Assembly: GCF_018617385.1 (NCBI RefSeq)
Contig: NZ_JACSKA010000001.1
Location: forward strand, 124,001 to 188,000
Direction: 5' to 3'
Origin: Exiguobacterium sp018617385
GTDB lineage: Bacteria > Bacillota > Bacilli > Exiguobacteriales > Exiguobacteriaceae
Length of the DNA stretch: 64,000 nucleotides
The position numbers and the translations under genes are program-made. The notes beneath the pieces are model-generated. The model saw only the letters and a program-made list of their open reading frames with translations. It searched no databases and was not told the DNA's origin. This document shows positions 16,600 to 24,445 of the stretch, piece by piece (within the stretch, counting starts at the first letter, position 1; each line of letters opens with the position of its first letter).

Positions 16600-17040
16600 T
16601 CACGTGTCATTGAAAGAAACGGATACACACCACCATTCGTCTCCTGCATGAACGTGTCTTGTGGGATGGTATAATCGGATGGCCCGTTTGTTAAACGTGG
16701 CGACGGCAAGACGCACTGTGCGAGTCCCATATGTTGCCTCGATCCAATTCAGGATTGACGTGAGGAATCGATGTCCGTTGCCGCTCCCTGTCAAATCAGG
16801 GCGCATGCCGAGACCGATAGAAACAGCGTCTGCTGATTCGAATTGCAACGTGACGAAACCGATGAGTTCGTCGTCAAGAATGGCGAACGTTGTATCACTT
16901 CGCTCATCTGCATCTAAAAATGAGGCGAGATCTTCTTCGTCGGCATCCATATTGTAAAACGCGTATTCGCCTTCATAGCGCCACTCGAAGGCGATCAATT
17001 CGGCTTGCTCTTGGGTGAGTGGTTGAAACGTATGGCTCAT
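16600..17040 (-). CDS. GNAT-family N-acetyltransferase
   Basis: The 146-residue protein reads as a GNAT fold: an N-terminal strand and helix, then VSIGLGMRPDLTGSGNGHRF as the acetyl-CoA loop (R/Q-x-x-G-x-G/A type) and NKRAIRLYH late in the chain. The C-terminal strand (PTRHVHAGDEWWCVSVSF) departs from the usual AGF pattern, but both sides stay in one frame, so I see no frameshift. The acceptor substrate is unknown. It is a single convergent gene next to the mtnK operon. Confidence 0.85.
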   Translation of the reverse strand: MSHTFQPLTQEQAELIAFEWRYEGEYAFYNMDADEEDLASFLDADERSDTTFAILDDELIGFVTLQFESADAVSIGLGMRPDLTGSGNGHRFLTSILNWIEATYGTRTVRLAVATFNKRAIRLYHPTRHVHAGDEWWCVSVSFNDT

Positions 17041-17115
17041 AAAAATTCCTCGTCTCTGATGGAATTGGTCATGCTACACTCAAATCGTATCATGAAAATA
17101 AGGGGAGGGAACATG

Positions 17116-17496
17116 ATGGCAGTCAAATTGGACATGGTCGGGATCGTCGTGACGGATATGAAGCGGTCGCTCGACTTTTATCGGGCGCTCGGGTTTGAGA
17201 TTCCAGAAGCGATGAACGGGGAAGCACATGTAGAGATTGATGAAGGAGGCGTGCGTCTCGCGTTCGATACGGTAGAAGTGGCCGAATCGGTATACGGGGA
17301 ATGGAAACAGGCAGACGGGCATCGGATCGAGCTTGCCTTCTTATGCGAAAGCCGTGAGGCACTGGATGCTTTATATGACTCAATCCTTGAACAAGGATAT
17401 GCGTCACATAAAGCCCCGTGGGATGCGTTTTGGGGACAACGTTACGCCATTCTGTACGATGCGGATGGGAATTTGATCAGTTTGTTCGCCTCATAA
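17116..17496 (+). CDS. VOC-superfamily (glyoxalase-like) protein
   Basis: Start ATG 17116 is 7-8 nt from AGGGGAGG; ATG 17113 is the alternative. The 126 residues form one VOC module of paired beta-alpha-beta-beta-beta units: MVGIVVTDMKRSLDFYRALGF at the start and RYAILYDADGNLISLFA at the end. Only some of the usual metal ligands are evident, so it may be a binding or resistance protein rather than an enzyme. It is alone between two terminators. Confidence 0.85.
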   Translation: MAVKLDMVGIVVTDMKRSLDFYRALGFEIPEAMNGEAHVEIDEGGVRLAFDTVEVAESVYGEWKQADGHRIELAFLCESREALDALYDSILEQGYASHKAPWDAFWGQRYAILYDADGNLISLFAS

Positions 17497-17497
17497 A

Positions 17498-17529
17498 AAT
17501 AATCCCGGGCCATATGGCTCGGGATTATT
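17498..17529. terminator. Bidirectional terminator between the VOC gene and the HxlR gene
   Basis: AATAATCCCG and CGGGATTATT arms with an inner GCCATATGGC palindrome. It overlaps the stop of the convergent regulator gene. Confidence 0.8.
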
Positions 17530-17833
17530 GATTGTCGTGACATTCTCCCCATGAACAAAGGGCATTCATGGCAGGCTGAAGGCCGAGGGCGTCTTCAGTC
17601 AATGAATACTCGACATGGAGGTGCTTCTCGGTCGAATAGTCGACCCGGCGAACCATGCCGAGCTGCTCGAGTTCACGCAATTGGTCGGTCAACACTTTTC
17701 GGCTGACGTCAGGAATCGCCCGTTGAATATCAGAAAAACGAAGCGGTCCATCTTGAAGCGTACAATACACTTGGGGGCGCCATTTGCCGCCGATAATCTC
17801 GAGTGCGCGGTTGACGGGGAACGATGTGGTCAT
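17525..17833 (-). CDS. HxlR-family transcriptional regulator
   Basis: The start is ATG 17833, preceded by GTGAGG. The 102-residue product is a single winged helix-turn-helix of the HxlR type (EIIGGKWRPQVYCTLQDG, RFSDIQRAI, KVLTDQLRELEQLG). It has one Cys in the first helix region and a C-terminal pair (LCSWGECH). It lacks the N-terminal cysteine used by YodB for quinone sensing, so redox sensing is possible but unproven. It is divergent from a VOC gene and a quinone-oxidoreductase gene, its likely targets. Confidence 0.9.
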   Translation of the reverse strand: MTTSFPVNRALEIIGGKWRPQVYCTLQDGPLRFSDIQRAIPDVSRKVLTDQLRELEQLGMVRRVDYSTEKHLHVEYSLTEDALGLQPAMNALCSWGECHDNQ

Positions 17834-17951
17834 GTTCAAAGAGCCTCACTTTCGGGTAGTTACTTCAATGTGCGTACTTTTTTTCTTGCTTCAATGACAG
17901 TATCTTATCGTTATCCGCTAAATTGAGCAAACAAAAAGGAGTAGATGAAAC

Positions 17952-18443
17952 ATGACATATCCAAGAACGTTTTCACACATCGGTCTTTCTGTACCGAGCG
18001 TCGCTGAGGCCGTAAAATTTTATGAGGACGTGATGGGGTGGTATACGATTATGACACCATCAGACGTCGTCGAGGATGATTCGCCAATCGGTGTGATGTG
18101 TACCGACGTCTTCGGACCGGGCTGGGGTAAATTCCGTATCGCCCATATGTCAACGGGAGACGGAATCGGGATTGAGTTGTTCGAATTCCCGAACAACGAG
18201 ACACCAGAAGACAACTTCGAGTTTTGGAAGACAGGGATCTTCCACTACTGTGTACAAGACCCTGACATCGAAGGGCTCGTCGAGAAGATTGTCGCTCACG
18301 GCGGGAGACAACGGATGCCGATTCGTGAATACTACCCAGGTGAAAAACCGTACCGCATGGTGTACTGCGAAGATCCATTCGGCAACCTCGTTGAAATTTA
18401 TTCACACTCATACGAACTCACGTATTCGGAAGGAGCTTACTAA
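17952..18443 (+). CDS. VOC-family dioxygenase/glyoxalase-like protein
   Basis: The 163-residue protein has two VOC half-modules. FSHIGLSVPSVAEAVKFYEDV at the N-terminus offers a metal His, GIELFEF an acidic ligand, IFHYCVQD the second His and NLVEIYSHSYE the last Glu, so a complete metal site is plausible. The spacing to the oxidoreductase gene is 2 nt, which makes the two an operon divergent from hxlR. Lactoylglutathione-lyase-like proteins in such contexts detoxify carbonyls or quinones; the substrate is unknown. Confidence 0.85.
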   Translation: MTYPRTFSHIGLSVPSVAEAVKFYEDVMGWYTIMTPSDVVEDDSPIGVMCTDVFGPGWGKFRIAHMSTGDGIGIELFEFPNNETPEDNFEFWKTGIFHYCVQDPDIEGLVEKIVAHGGRQRMPIREYYPGEKPYRMVYCEDPFGNLVEIYSHSYELTYSEGAY

Positions 18444-18445
18444 AC

Positions 18446-19426
18446 ATGAAAGCATGGCTACTCGATCAACCTGGTCTTGATCATCTGCATATTGGAGAAA
18501 TCGACCGACCGACACCAGGAGCGGGAGAACTGTTGATTCGTGTCGAAGCGGTCGCCTTGAACCCGGTCGATTATAAAGTCGGATCAAACGGAAACCCGAA
18601 TTGGTCCTATCCACACATTCTCGGTGTCGACCTTGTCGGAGAAGTCGTTGAGGTCGGTTCAAGTATCGCCAACATCATTACGGGTTCGCGTGTGGCTGTT
18701 CATACGGATCTCTCGAAATATGGGGGATTCGCCGAGTACACGGTCGTCGATGCCCGGGCGTGTGCGGTCGTTCCGCAAGGTGTGAGTGATGAGGCGGCGG
18801 CTTCCATCCTATGTGCCGGAATGACAGCGTATGAAGCGGTCATGCAGAAACTGAACACGCGGGATAAGGAGACGATTCTCGTACACGCCGGAGCGGGCGG
18901 TGTCGGCGGTTTTGCGATTCAGCTTGCGAAGCGCCTCGGACTAAAAGTGTTCACGACGGCGTCGCCTGAGAACGTTGAGTGGGTGGAGTCACTCGGAGCG
19001 GACGTAGTCATCGACTATAACGTCGAGGATGTGACAGCACGCATCATGGAAGAGACGGATGGACGTGGTGTCGACCTGATTTTGAATACGGTCGGACGAG
19101 ACGTTGCGACAGCTGACCTCGACCGTCTTGCGTTCAGCGGACACCTCGCCTATATCGCCGGGCCACCAGACATGACGAACATGAAAGGCTTCACGTTATC
19201 TCCTTCGATTCACGAAGTGGCACTCGGAGCGGCGCATGCGAGCGAGGACGAACATGCGATTCGCAACTTGGCGTATATGGCCGAAGAGATGATGAACTTG
19301 CTCGATGCCGGTGAACTGAACGACCTCGTCACGGAAGTGCTATCGTTCGACCAATTGAAAGAAGGTCTCGAAAAACTACAAACGCGGAAAGTGCGCGGTA
19401 AACTCATCGTCCGGATTCGCGACTGA
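18446..19426 (+). CDS. Zinc-independent MDR alcohol dehydrogenase / quinone oxidoreductase
   Basis: At 326 residues this is a medium-chain dehydrogenase of the quinone-oxidoreductase branch. The GroES-like N-terminus has NPVDYKVG and GVDLVGEVVEVG. The Rossmann part has HAGAGGVGGFAIQLAK for NAD(P)H and the LNTVGRD segment. The catalytic-zinc cysteines are absent. It is co-transcribed with the VOC gene and faces the HxlR regulator, consistent with a carbonyl or quinone stress pair. Confidence 0.9.
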   Translation: MKAWLLDQPGLDHLHIGEIDRPTPGAGELLIRVEAVALNPVDYKVGSNGNPNWSYPHILGVDLVGEVVEVGSSIANIITGSRVAVHTDLSKYGGFAEYTVVDARACAVVPQGVSDEAAASILCAGMTAYEAVMQKLNTRDKETILVHAGAGGVGGFAIQLAKRLGLKVFTTASPENVEWVESLGADVVIDYNVEDVTARIMEETDGRGVDLILNTVGRDVATADLDRLAFSGHLAYIAGPPDMTNMKGFTLSPSIHEVALGAAHASEDEHAIRNLAYMAEEMMNLLDAGELNDLVTEVLSFDQLKEGLEKLQTRKVRGKLIVRIRD

Positions 19427-19481
19427 GTAGAGGACTCCCTGTTATACTGACAGGGAGTTTATTTGTCGAGGAGGGGAAGAT

Positions 19482-20546
19482 ATGGAGCGATTGTTAGACA
19501 CGTATCGTCAAACAGCTGTTCAGTTGAGCGGTCATGGCAAACGAGAAATCGCAGTATTGAAGCGTGCGTTTGAGCATGTGCGTGAAGATGAACCGAGTGA
19601 TCAGTATGGACAGGGGAAAACGATTCGACAATTTGAAGAGAAGATGGCGCACGTTCTCGGGAAAGAATCGGCGGTATTCTTCCCGAGCGGCACGATGGCG
19701 CAACAAATTGCGCTACGCATTTGGTGTGATGAGACAGGGAAGAACACGGTCGCGTATCATCCACTCTGCCATCTTGAAATCCATGAGCAGGATGGCTTGA
19801 AAGAGTTACATCACATCGAACCGATCTTAGTCGGGGAAGAAAATCGATTGATGACACTCGAAGAGATTCAAGCATTACCCGATATCGCGTGTCTATTGCT
19901 CGAGCTGCCACAACGAGAAATCGGCGGGGAATTGCCGACGTTCGAGGAACTTGTGGCGATTCATGAACACTGTCGTGATAAAGGAATCTATCTGCATCTG
20001 GACGGTGCGCGACTGTTCGAATCACTTCCGTATTACGAAAAAGAAGCGTCTGAAATCTGTGCACTTTTCGATAGCGTGTACGTCTCGTTTTATAAAGGAA
20101 TCGGTGGCATTGCCGGTGCCATCCTTGCTGGACCGAAGTCATTTTGTGACACGTCGAAGGTGTGGAAACGCCGCTATGGCGGTGACTTGATCAGCTTATA
20201 TCCATACATCCTGTCCGCGGATTATTATTATGAGCTACGAAAAGACAAGATGGCCGAGTATCGAAACGAGGCCGTCCGCTTAGCAGCACGCTTCAATGAA
20301 CTCGACGGCGTCTGGACGACTCCACGCATCCCGGTCACGAATATGTTCCATCTTCATTTTCAAGGGAAGAAGGAAGAAATTGGTGAGAAAATTGCGCGCA
20401 TCCAAGAAGAAACAGGAGTAGGCATTACGGGATATCTCGTTGAAAAAGACGGATACTGTTCAACGGAAGTCAGTATCGGGGATATGTATGGCGAGATGAC
20501 TCTCGATCAACTCGATGATCTATTCAAACAATTCTATACAAAATGA
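19482..20546 (+). CDS. Threonine-aldolase/beta-eliminating-lyase family PLP enzyme
   Basis: The 354-residue protein has the fold-type I features of low-specificity threonine aldolases. VFFPSGTMAQQIALR binds the PLP phosphate, LHLDGARLFE carries the PLP-binding Asp, and FYKGIGGIAGA has the Schiff-base lysine. Aldolases normally show a related S-x-S-K-G-L motif, and here it is VSFYKGIGG, so substrate preference may differ. It has its own AGGAGGGG ribosome site and is followed by a long hairpin. Likely glycine or beta-hydroxy amino-acid metabolism. Confidence 0.85.
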   Translation: MERLLDTYRQTAVQLSGHGKREIAVLKRAFEHVREDEPSDQYGQGKTIRQFEEKMAHVLGKESAVFFPSGTMAQQIALRIWCDETGKNTVAYHPLCHLEIHEQDGLKELHHIEPILVGEENRLMTLEEIQALPDIACLLLELPQREIGGELPTFEELVAIHEHCRDKGIYLHLDGARLFESLPYYEKEASEICALFDSVYVSFYKGIGGIAGAILAGPKSFCDTSKVWKRRYGGDLISLYPYILSADYYYELRKDKMAEYRNEAVRLAARFNELDGVWTTPRIPVTNMFHLHFQGKKEEIGEKIARIQEETGVGITGYLVEKDGYCSTEVSIGDMYGEMTLDQLDDLFKQFYTK

Positions 20547-20576
20547 GTGAAGAACCTTGGAGAACCGTCTGATATG

Positions 20577-20636
20577 CTCCCCAATAGGTAGACAGATGAA
20601 ATAACAAATCTGTTTATTCTATTGGGGAGTGTTTTT
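20577..20636 (+). repeat. Long inverted repeat: terminator, possibly joined ends of an insertion sequence
   Basis: CTCCCCAATAG (20577-20587) pairs perfectly with CTATTGGGGAG (20619-20629), and ACAGAT (20592-20597) with ATCTGT (20608-20613). A T run follows, so it can terminate the upstream gene. The arm sequence, CTCCCCAATAG then TAGACAGAT, resembles the terminal inverted repeats of some IS3-family elements from memory. No transposase is present. With 20637-20872 it makes up the 326-nt gap before sqr. Confidence 0.6.
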
Positions 20637-20664
20637 ATGTTTTCTTACGTTGATACGAGTTCGA

Positions 20665-20710
20665 AGTGATAAGTATCACAATGACGAAAATGGGATGTAG
20701 ACAATTTAAT
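20665..20710 (+). promoter_or_regulatory. FNR/CRP-type box and promoter upstream of sqr
   Basis: AGTGA-TAAGTA-TCACA (20665-20680) matches the FNR-type TGTGA-N6-TCACA palindrome at nine of ten positions. A weak promoter follows: ATGACG (20681-20686), 18 bp, TTTAAT (20705-20710). The box would be centred near -44, close to a class II activator position. The remaining leader to 20872 shows nothing else I recognise. Confidence 0.5.
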
Positions 20711-20872
20711 CAGAGAACGACTGTGTTATACAACATATATCAACGTTTTTTATGGAAATTGAGGGACTTCCCCTATATGAAATGAATACGCTTTCAAATA
20801 TGCTTGATTTGTATGGAAGTTCACTACTTTGTCAAAGATAAAAATAGAACAAGAAAGAAGGAGAATCATACT

Positions 20873-22066
20873 ATGCGTACACATTATCGTGTTGTCATTG
20901 TAGGAGCAGGGACTGGAGGAATCAGTGTAGCAGCTAGATTACTTCGAGAAAAGCACCATTTAAGAGGTGATATTTTACTCATTGATCCCGCCACTATACA
21001 TTATTATCAACCGTTATGGACACTCGTCGGGGCAGGTATCGTCAAAAAAGAAGAATCAGCCCGTACGATGGATTCTCTCATTCCTGACGGGGCAGAGTGG
21101 CTACAAGATCATGTGACAACGTTTGATCCTGAGAAAAATCAAATTGAGACCTCACATCATGGACGAATCCAATACGACTTTCTCGTCGTATCACCAGGGA
21201 TTGAAATCGATTGGGAGAAAATAAAAGGATTACAAGAATCACTAGGAACAAAAGGGGTGTGCAGCAACTACTCCTATGAACACGTAGATTACACGTGGGA
21301 CACCCTTGAGAACTTTACGGGGGGAACTGCATTGTTCACGCACCCAGCCTCTCCAGTTAAATGTGGGGGAGCCCCTCAGAAAATTATGTATCTAGCTGAA
21401 GAGTATTTGAATAAGAAAGGAATCCGTGATTCGAGTCGAGTCATCTTTGGTTCAGCTAACCCCGCTATTTTTGATGTTACAAAATATCGGGAGGCGCTAG
21501 AGAAAGTCATTGAACGCAAACAAATCGAAACGCATTTCCGGGTCAATTTAACGGAAATCAAAGCAGATGAAAAAATAGCAGTTTTTGAAAACTTGGATTC
21601 TGGTGAATCGTTCGAGATGAAATATGACATGATTCATGTCACTCCGCCGATGCAAGCTCCGGCGTTTATTCGGAACAGTTCGTTAGCAGATTCCGGTGGT
21701 TGGGTCGACGTCGACAAACATACGCTTCAACATCAGCAATATAGCAATATATTCGGCTTAGGAGACTGTACGAACCTTCCTACATCGAAGACAGGGGCCG
21801 CTATTCGAAAACAAGCACCTGTCGTCGTGCGAAACGTACTGGATGCGATGTCTAGCCATTTACTGACTGCCTCTTATGACGGTTATTCGTCTTGTCCGAT
21901 TGTCACAGGCTACGGTTCATTGATTCTAGCGGAGTTTGATTATGATAAAGTTCCGCAAGAATCCATGCCGTTCAATCAGGCGAAAGAGAGACGAAGCATG
22001 TACATCTTAAAAAAAGACTTTTTACCGATTATGTATTGGAATGGCATGTTGAAAGGAACGATGTAA
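20873..22066 (+). CDS. sqr: Sulfide:quinone oxidoreductase family flavoprotein
   Basis: ATG 20873 lies after AAGGAGAA; upstream in-frame codons are untranslated leader. The 397-residue protein opens with the FAD motif VIVGAGTGG. Cys130 (TKGVCSNYS), Cys164 (SPVKCGGAP) and Cys341 (SSCPIVTGYG) fit the three redox cysteines of SQR, which oxidises sulfide to polysulfide and reduces quinone at the membrane face. The PVKCGGAPQK motif is diagnostic. It forms an operon with the DUF1641 gene, and an FNR-like box lies upstream. Confidence 0.9.
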   Translation: MRTHYRVVIVGAGTGGISVAARLLREKHHLRGDILLIDPATIHYYQPLWTLVGAGIVKKEESARTMDSLIPDGAEWLQDHVTTFDPEKNQIETSHHGRIQYDFLVVSPGIEIDWEKIKGLQESLGTKGVCSNYSYEHVDYTWDTLENFTGGTALFTHPASPVKCGGAPQKIMYLAEEYLNKKGIRDSSRVIFGSANPAIFDVTKYREALEKVIERKQIETHFRVNLTEIKADEKIAVFENLDSGESFEMKYDMIHVTPPMQAPAFIRNSSLADSGGWVDVDKHTLQHQQYSNIFGLGDCTNLPTSKTGAAIRKQAPVVVRNVLDAMSSHLLTASYDGYSSCPIVTGYGSLILAEFDYDKVPQESMPFNQAKERRSMYILKKDFLPIMYWNGMLKGTM

Positions 22067-22082
22067 GAAAGGAGAGATGATG

Positions 22083-22649
22083 ATGGAACGCTCTGAACTT
22101 GAAGAACAAACGGTTGAGACCGTACTGACAAGACCAGACGTAGAGCAAGCGTTGATTGCACTTATTGATCGTTTGCCAAAAATTGAACAGTCTCTCCGAC
22201 GTCTAGAAGATGCTGTGGATTTTGGTATGGCGACGATGAAAGATGAAGCGGTGAAAGAGAAAGTTGACGCGGCCATCGACAATTCCAACATACAGATCGA
22301 AACGCTTGAAGCGGCTATAAAACTGACTGAAAAGTTGCCGATGTTGTTACAGGTAACGAATCAAATCGAGTCCATTTTTACATTTGTTCAAGATGCATAT
22401 CACGATGAACAAACGAAAGAGTTGATTGGGCAACGGATTGAAGAATATGCCGTGCCAGCAAAAGAAAAAGTTGAGTGGACGCGAGATATGTGGACAGAAG
22501 TTCAACGTCGTGTCGAACTGGATGACCGCAACATTACCTTATTCTCACTCATGCGTTGGATCAAAGAACCATCTGTTCAACATGGACTCAAGTATATGCA
22601 GGCGACAGTCGATGTGTTGAATGAGCGGACGCAGCAGAACAAGTCTTGA
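22083..22649 (+). CDS. DUF1641 protein partnered with SQR
   Basis: Three in-frame ATGs follow AAAGGAGAG; 22083 has the best spacing. The product of about 188 residues is acidic and helical, with long amphipathic stretches and no membrane segment or signal. The pattern fits DUF1641, a family often found beside formate dehydrogenase (YjgD) and SQR genes. It starts 16 nt after sqr and ends at a terminator. Its job is unknown; an accessory or scaffold role for the quinone-linked enzyme is inference. Confidence 0.75.
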   Translation: MERSELEEQTVETVLTRPDVEQALIALIDRLPKIEQSLRRLEDAVDFGMATMKDEAVKEKVDAAIDNSNIQIETLEAAIKLTEKLPMLLQVTNQIESIFTFVQDAYHDEQTKELIGQRIEEYAVPAKEKVEWTRDMWTEVQRRVELDDRNITLFSLMRWIKEPSVQHGLKYMQATVDVLNERTQQNKS

Positions 22650-22670
22650 TTTCGTTATAAATATGGTTTC

Positions 22671-22699
22671 GGACGTGCCTCGAGGGCACGTCCTTTTTT
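22671..22699 (+). terminator. Terminator after sqr-DUF1641
   Basis: GGACGTGCC and GGCACGTCC arms around a short loop, then seven T. Confidence 0.92.
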
Positions 22700-22721
22700 A
22701 TAAAAAAATAAAGTACATCAT

Positions 22722-22759
22722 TTGGGTTTATTTACCCATAGGGGTATTATGGGTATAAG
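22722..22759 (+). promoter_or_regulatory. Promoter with nested inverted repeats ahead of the PAS kinase gene
   Basis: TTGGGT (22722-22727), 17 bp, TATTAT (22745-22750) is one promoter reading; TTTACC and TATAAG (22754-22759) is another. TACCC-ATAG-GGGTA (22733-22746) lies in the spacer and has the shape of a CsoR/CstR-family operator. A further ATGGGTA (22749-22755) makes a TACCCAT/ATGGGTA pair that also resembles NarL-type heptamers. Which protein binds is not decided by sequence. Confidence 0.5.
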
Positions 22760-22782
22760 AACTGAAAGAGTACGGAGGGGGG

Positions 22783-23814
22783 ATGACGTTGACGCTACGT
22801 GATTTTGAATATCAAATATTAGACGTACTCAAAGACGGTGTGATTGTGATGGATCATGACCGCAATATCATCTCGATGAATCAATCAGCCGAGAAATTGA
22901 CGGGATGGCGAATTGGTGAACCTGTTCCATACTGTTCGTTTTGTCAAAAGAGACGATTGGGAATCGATGAAGAGCGATGCTATTTGATTGAACATGAGCA
23001 ATCTCCATATTTTACTTCGGAGATGCCGACATACTCCGGAAACATGGTCGATGTAGAGATGAATACGGCTCGTATCTTAAACGATCCGCATACAGGTGCG
23101 ACTTATTATCTGCTCGTCTTACGAGATTTCACAGAACGAAAGCGCAGGGAAGCGCACATGTTGAGAGAGAAAATGATTCGAGAGTTGATTCGGGCGAGAG
23201 AAGAAGAACATGAGCGATTGGCTCAAGAGCTACATGATGGAGTGGGGCAATCGCTATTTAGTATCACACTTGCATTGAATGCACTACAATCCGACGTCGT
23301 CGACCCGGATAAACAAGAATATTTAAGCTCCGTCATTTCTGAAGTGAGCATGCTTATGAATCACGTAAGAAATTATTCGAAACAATTAAGGCCAATCGAA
23401 CTTGATCAATTTGGTCTCGAGTCTGCGCTGAACGTATTGCTAGATAGCTTCGCCACTCGTTATCCAAACGTAGTATTTCACACGGATTTTCGTTTAACAA
23501 AACGATGTGATGCCCTCGTTGAAATCAATGTGTACCGGATTGTCCAAGAAGCACTTGTGAACGCGATGAAATATGCGAATCCGACAACGGTTGATTGTCG
23601 AATATTTGAACATGAGGGGAAAATCGAATTGTTGTTTCGAGATGATGGAGTTGGTTTTGATTCTCTCGAAGTCTCGAAAGGGTTGGGGCTACGTCATATG
23701 GAAGAGAGAGCGAAAACAGTAGAGGGGTTGTTTCAGATTGTTTCGGTGATTGGACACGGTACTGAAATATCAGTGTCTATTCCGAGAGAGCGAGGTCGTG
23801 ATGAAACCGATTGA
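22783..23814 (+). CDS. PAS-domain sensor histidine kinase, NreB-like
   Basis: The 343-residue kinase lacks membrane helices. Residues 8-118 form a PAS domain with an insert holding Cys51, Cys54 and Cys66 (C-x2-C-x11-C). Residues 140-210 are a HisKA_3 dimer domain with phospho-acceptor His151 in AQELHDGVGQSLFS, followed by an ATPase domain (QEALVNAMKYA, DDGVGF, GLGLRHMEERA). NreB oxygen sensors use four cysteines for an iron-sulfur cluster; only three are obvious here, so cluster, zinc or thiol sensing are all open. It overlaps the regulator gene by 14 nt. Confidence 0.88.
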   Translation: MTLTLRDFEYQILDVLKDGVIVMDHDRNIISMNQSAEKLTGWRIGEPVPYCSFCQKRRLGIDEERCYLIEHEQSPYFTSEMPTYSGNMVDVEMNTARILNDPHTGATYYLLVLRDFTERKRREAHMLREKMIRELIRAREEEHERLAQELHDGVGQSLFSITLALNALQSDVVDPDKQEYLSSVISEVSMLMNHVRNYSKQLRPIELDQFGLESALNVLLDSFATRYPNVVFHTDFRLTKRCDALVEINVYRIVQEALVNAMKYANPTTVDCRIFEHEGKIELLFRDDGVGFDSLEVSKGLGLRHMEERAKTVEGLFQIVSVIGHGTEISVSIPRERGRDETD

Positions 23815-24445
23815 TGTATTGATTGTTGACGACCATGAACTGGTACGTCGTGGATTGAGACTGATGTTTCGTACGAATGAGCGAATTCGTGTAGTCAGCG
23901 AAGCGGCAGAGGGAGCCGAAGCAATTCAAGAAGCGATTCGAACACGTCCTGATGTCGTGTTACTTGATATTACGATGCCCGGCGGATTGGATGGTTTTTT
24001 GACGGTCAAAGCGCTCGCAGAAGAAATTCCTTCTGCAAAAGTCATTTTATTGACGATGCACGATGAAGAAATTTATATCAAACGGGCTCTCGAATTGGGG
24101 GTTCCCGGTTACATGTCAAAAAATAGCGACCCATCTCAACTCGCAGAAGGGATTGAGCACGTATTTGACGGAAAACGGTACTACGCCACTTCAGTGAATG
24201 AGGAGTACATGAATAAGATTGTCCTTCAAAAGGATAGTCATCCGTTATTGACGCGTCGGGAACTAGAAATTGTTCGACTGTCAACCTTAGGATATAGCCA
24301 TAATGAAATGGGGGAGAAGTTAGGGATTAGTCCCAAGACAGTAGAAAATCATAAAGCTCGAATCATGAGCAAACTACAGATCAAACATCGATACGAATTG
24401 GTACAGTACGCTTTGAAGAATCATTTGATTGAAATGGAAGGATGA
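23801..24445 (+). CDS. NarL/LuxR-type response regulator
   Basis: ATG 23801 within the kinase 3' end gives 214 residues. The receiver domain has Asp10 and Asp11 in VDDHELVRRG and phospho-acceptor Asp56 in VVLLDITMPGG. The C-terminal part is a LuxR helix-turn-helix (TRRELEIVRLSTLGYSHNEM, ISPKTVENHKARIMSKL). It is the partner of the cytoplasmic PAS kinase. Plausible targets are the adjacent sqr operon or its own promoter with TACCCAT repeats. It overlaps the DUF202 gene (ATGA). Confidence 0.92.
   Translation: MKPIDVLIVDDHELVRRGLRLMFRTNERIRVVSEAAEGAEAIQEAIRTRPDVVLLDITMPGGLDGFLTVKALAEEIPSAKVILLTMHDEEIYIKRALELGVPGYMSKNSDPSQLAEGIEHVFDGKRYYATSVNEEYMNKIVLQKDSHPLLTRRELEIVRLSTLGYSHNEMGEKLGISPKTVENHKARIMSKLQIKHRYELVQYALKNHLIEMEG

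Noticed and set aside
16600..17040. Possible frameshift near the end of the GNAT gene
   Set aside because: The unusual LYHPTRHVHAGDEWW stretch stays in the same frame as both the upstream motif and the downstream strand, so no shift is needed.
19459..20142. Minus-strand open frame of 227 codons opposite the aldolase-like gene
   Set aside because: The composition is His/Arg/Ser-rich as expected of an antisense shadow, and the plus-strand gene is well supported.
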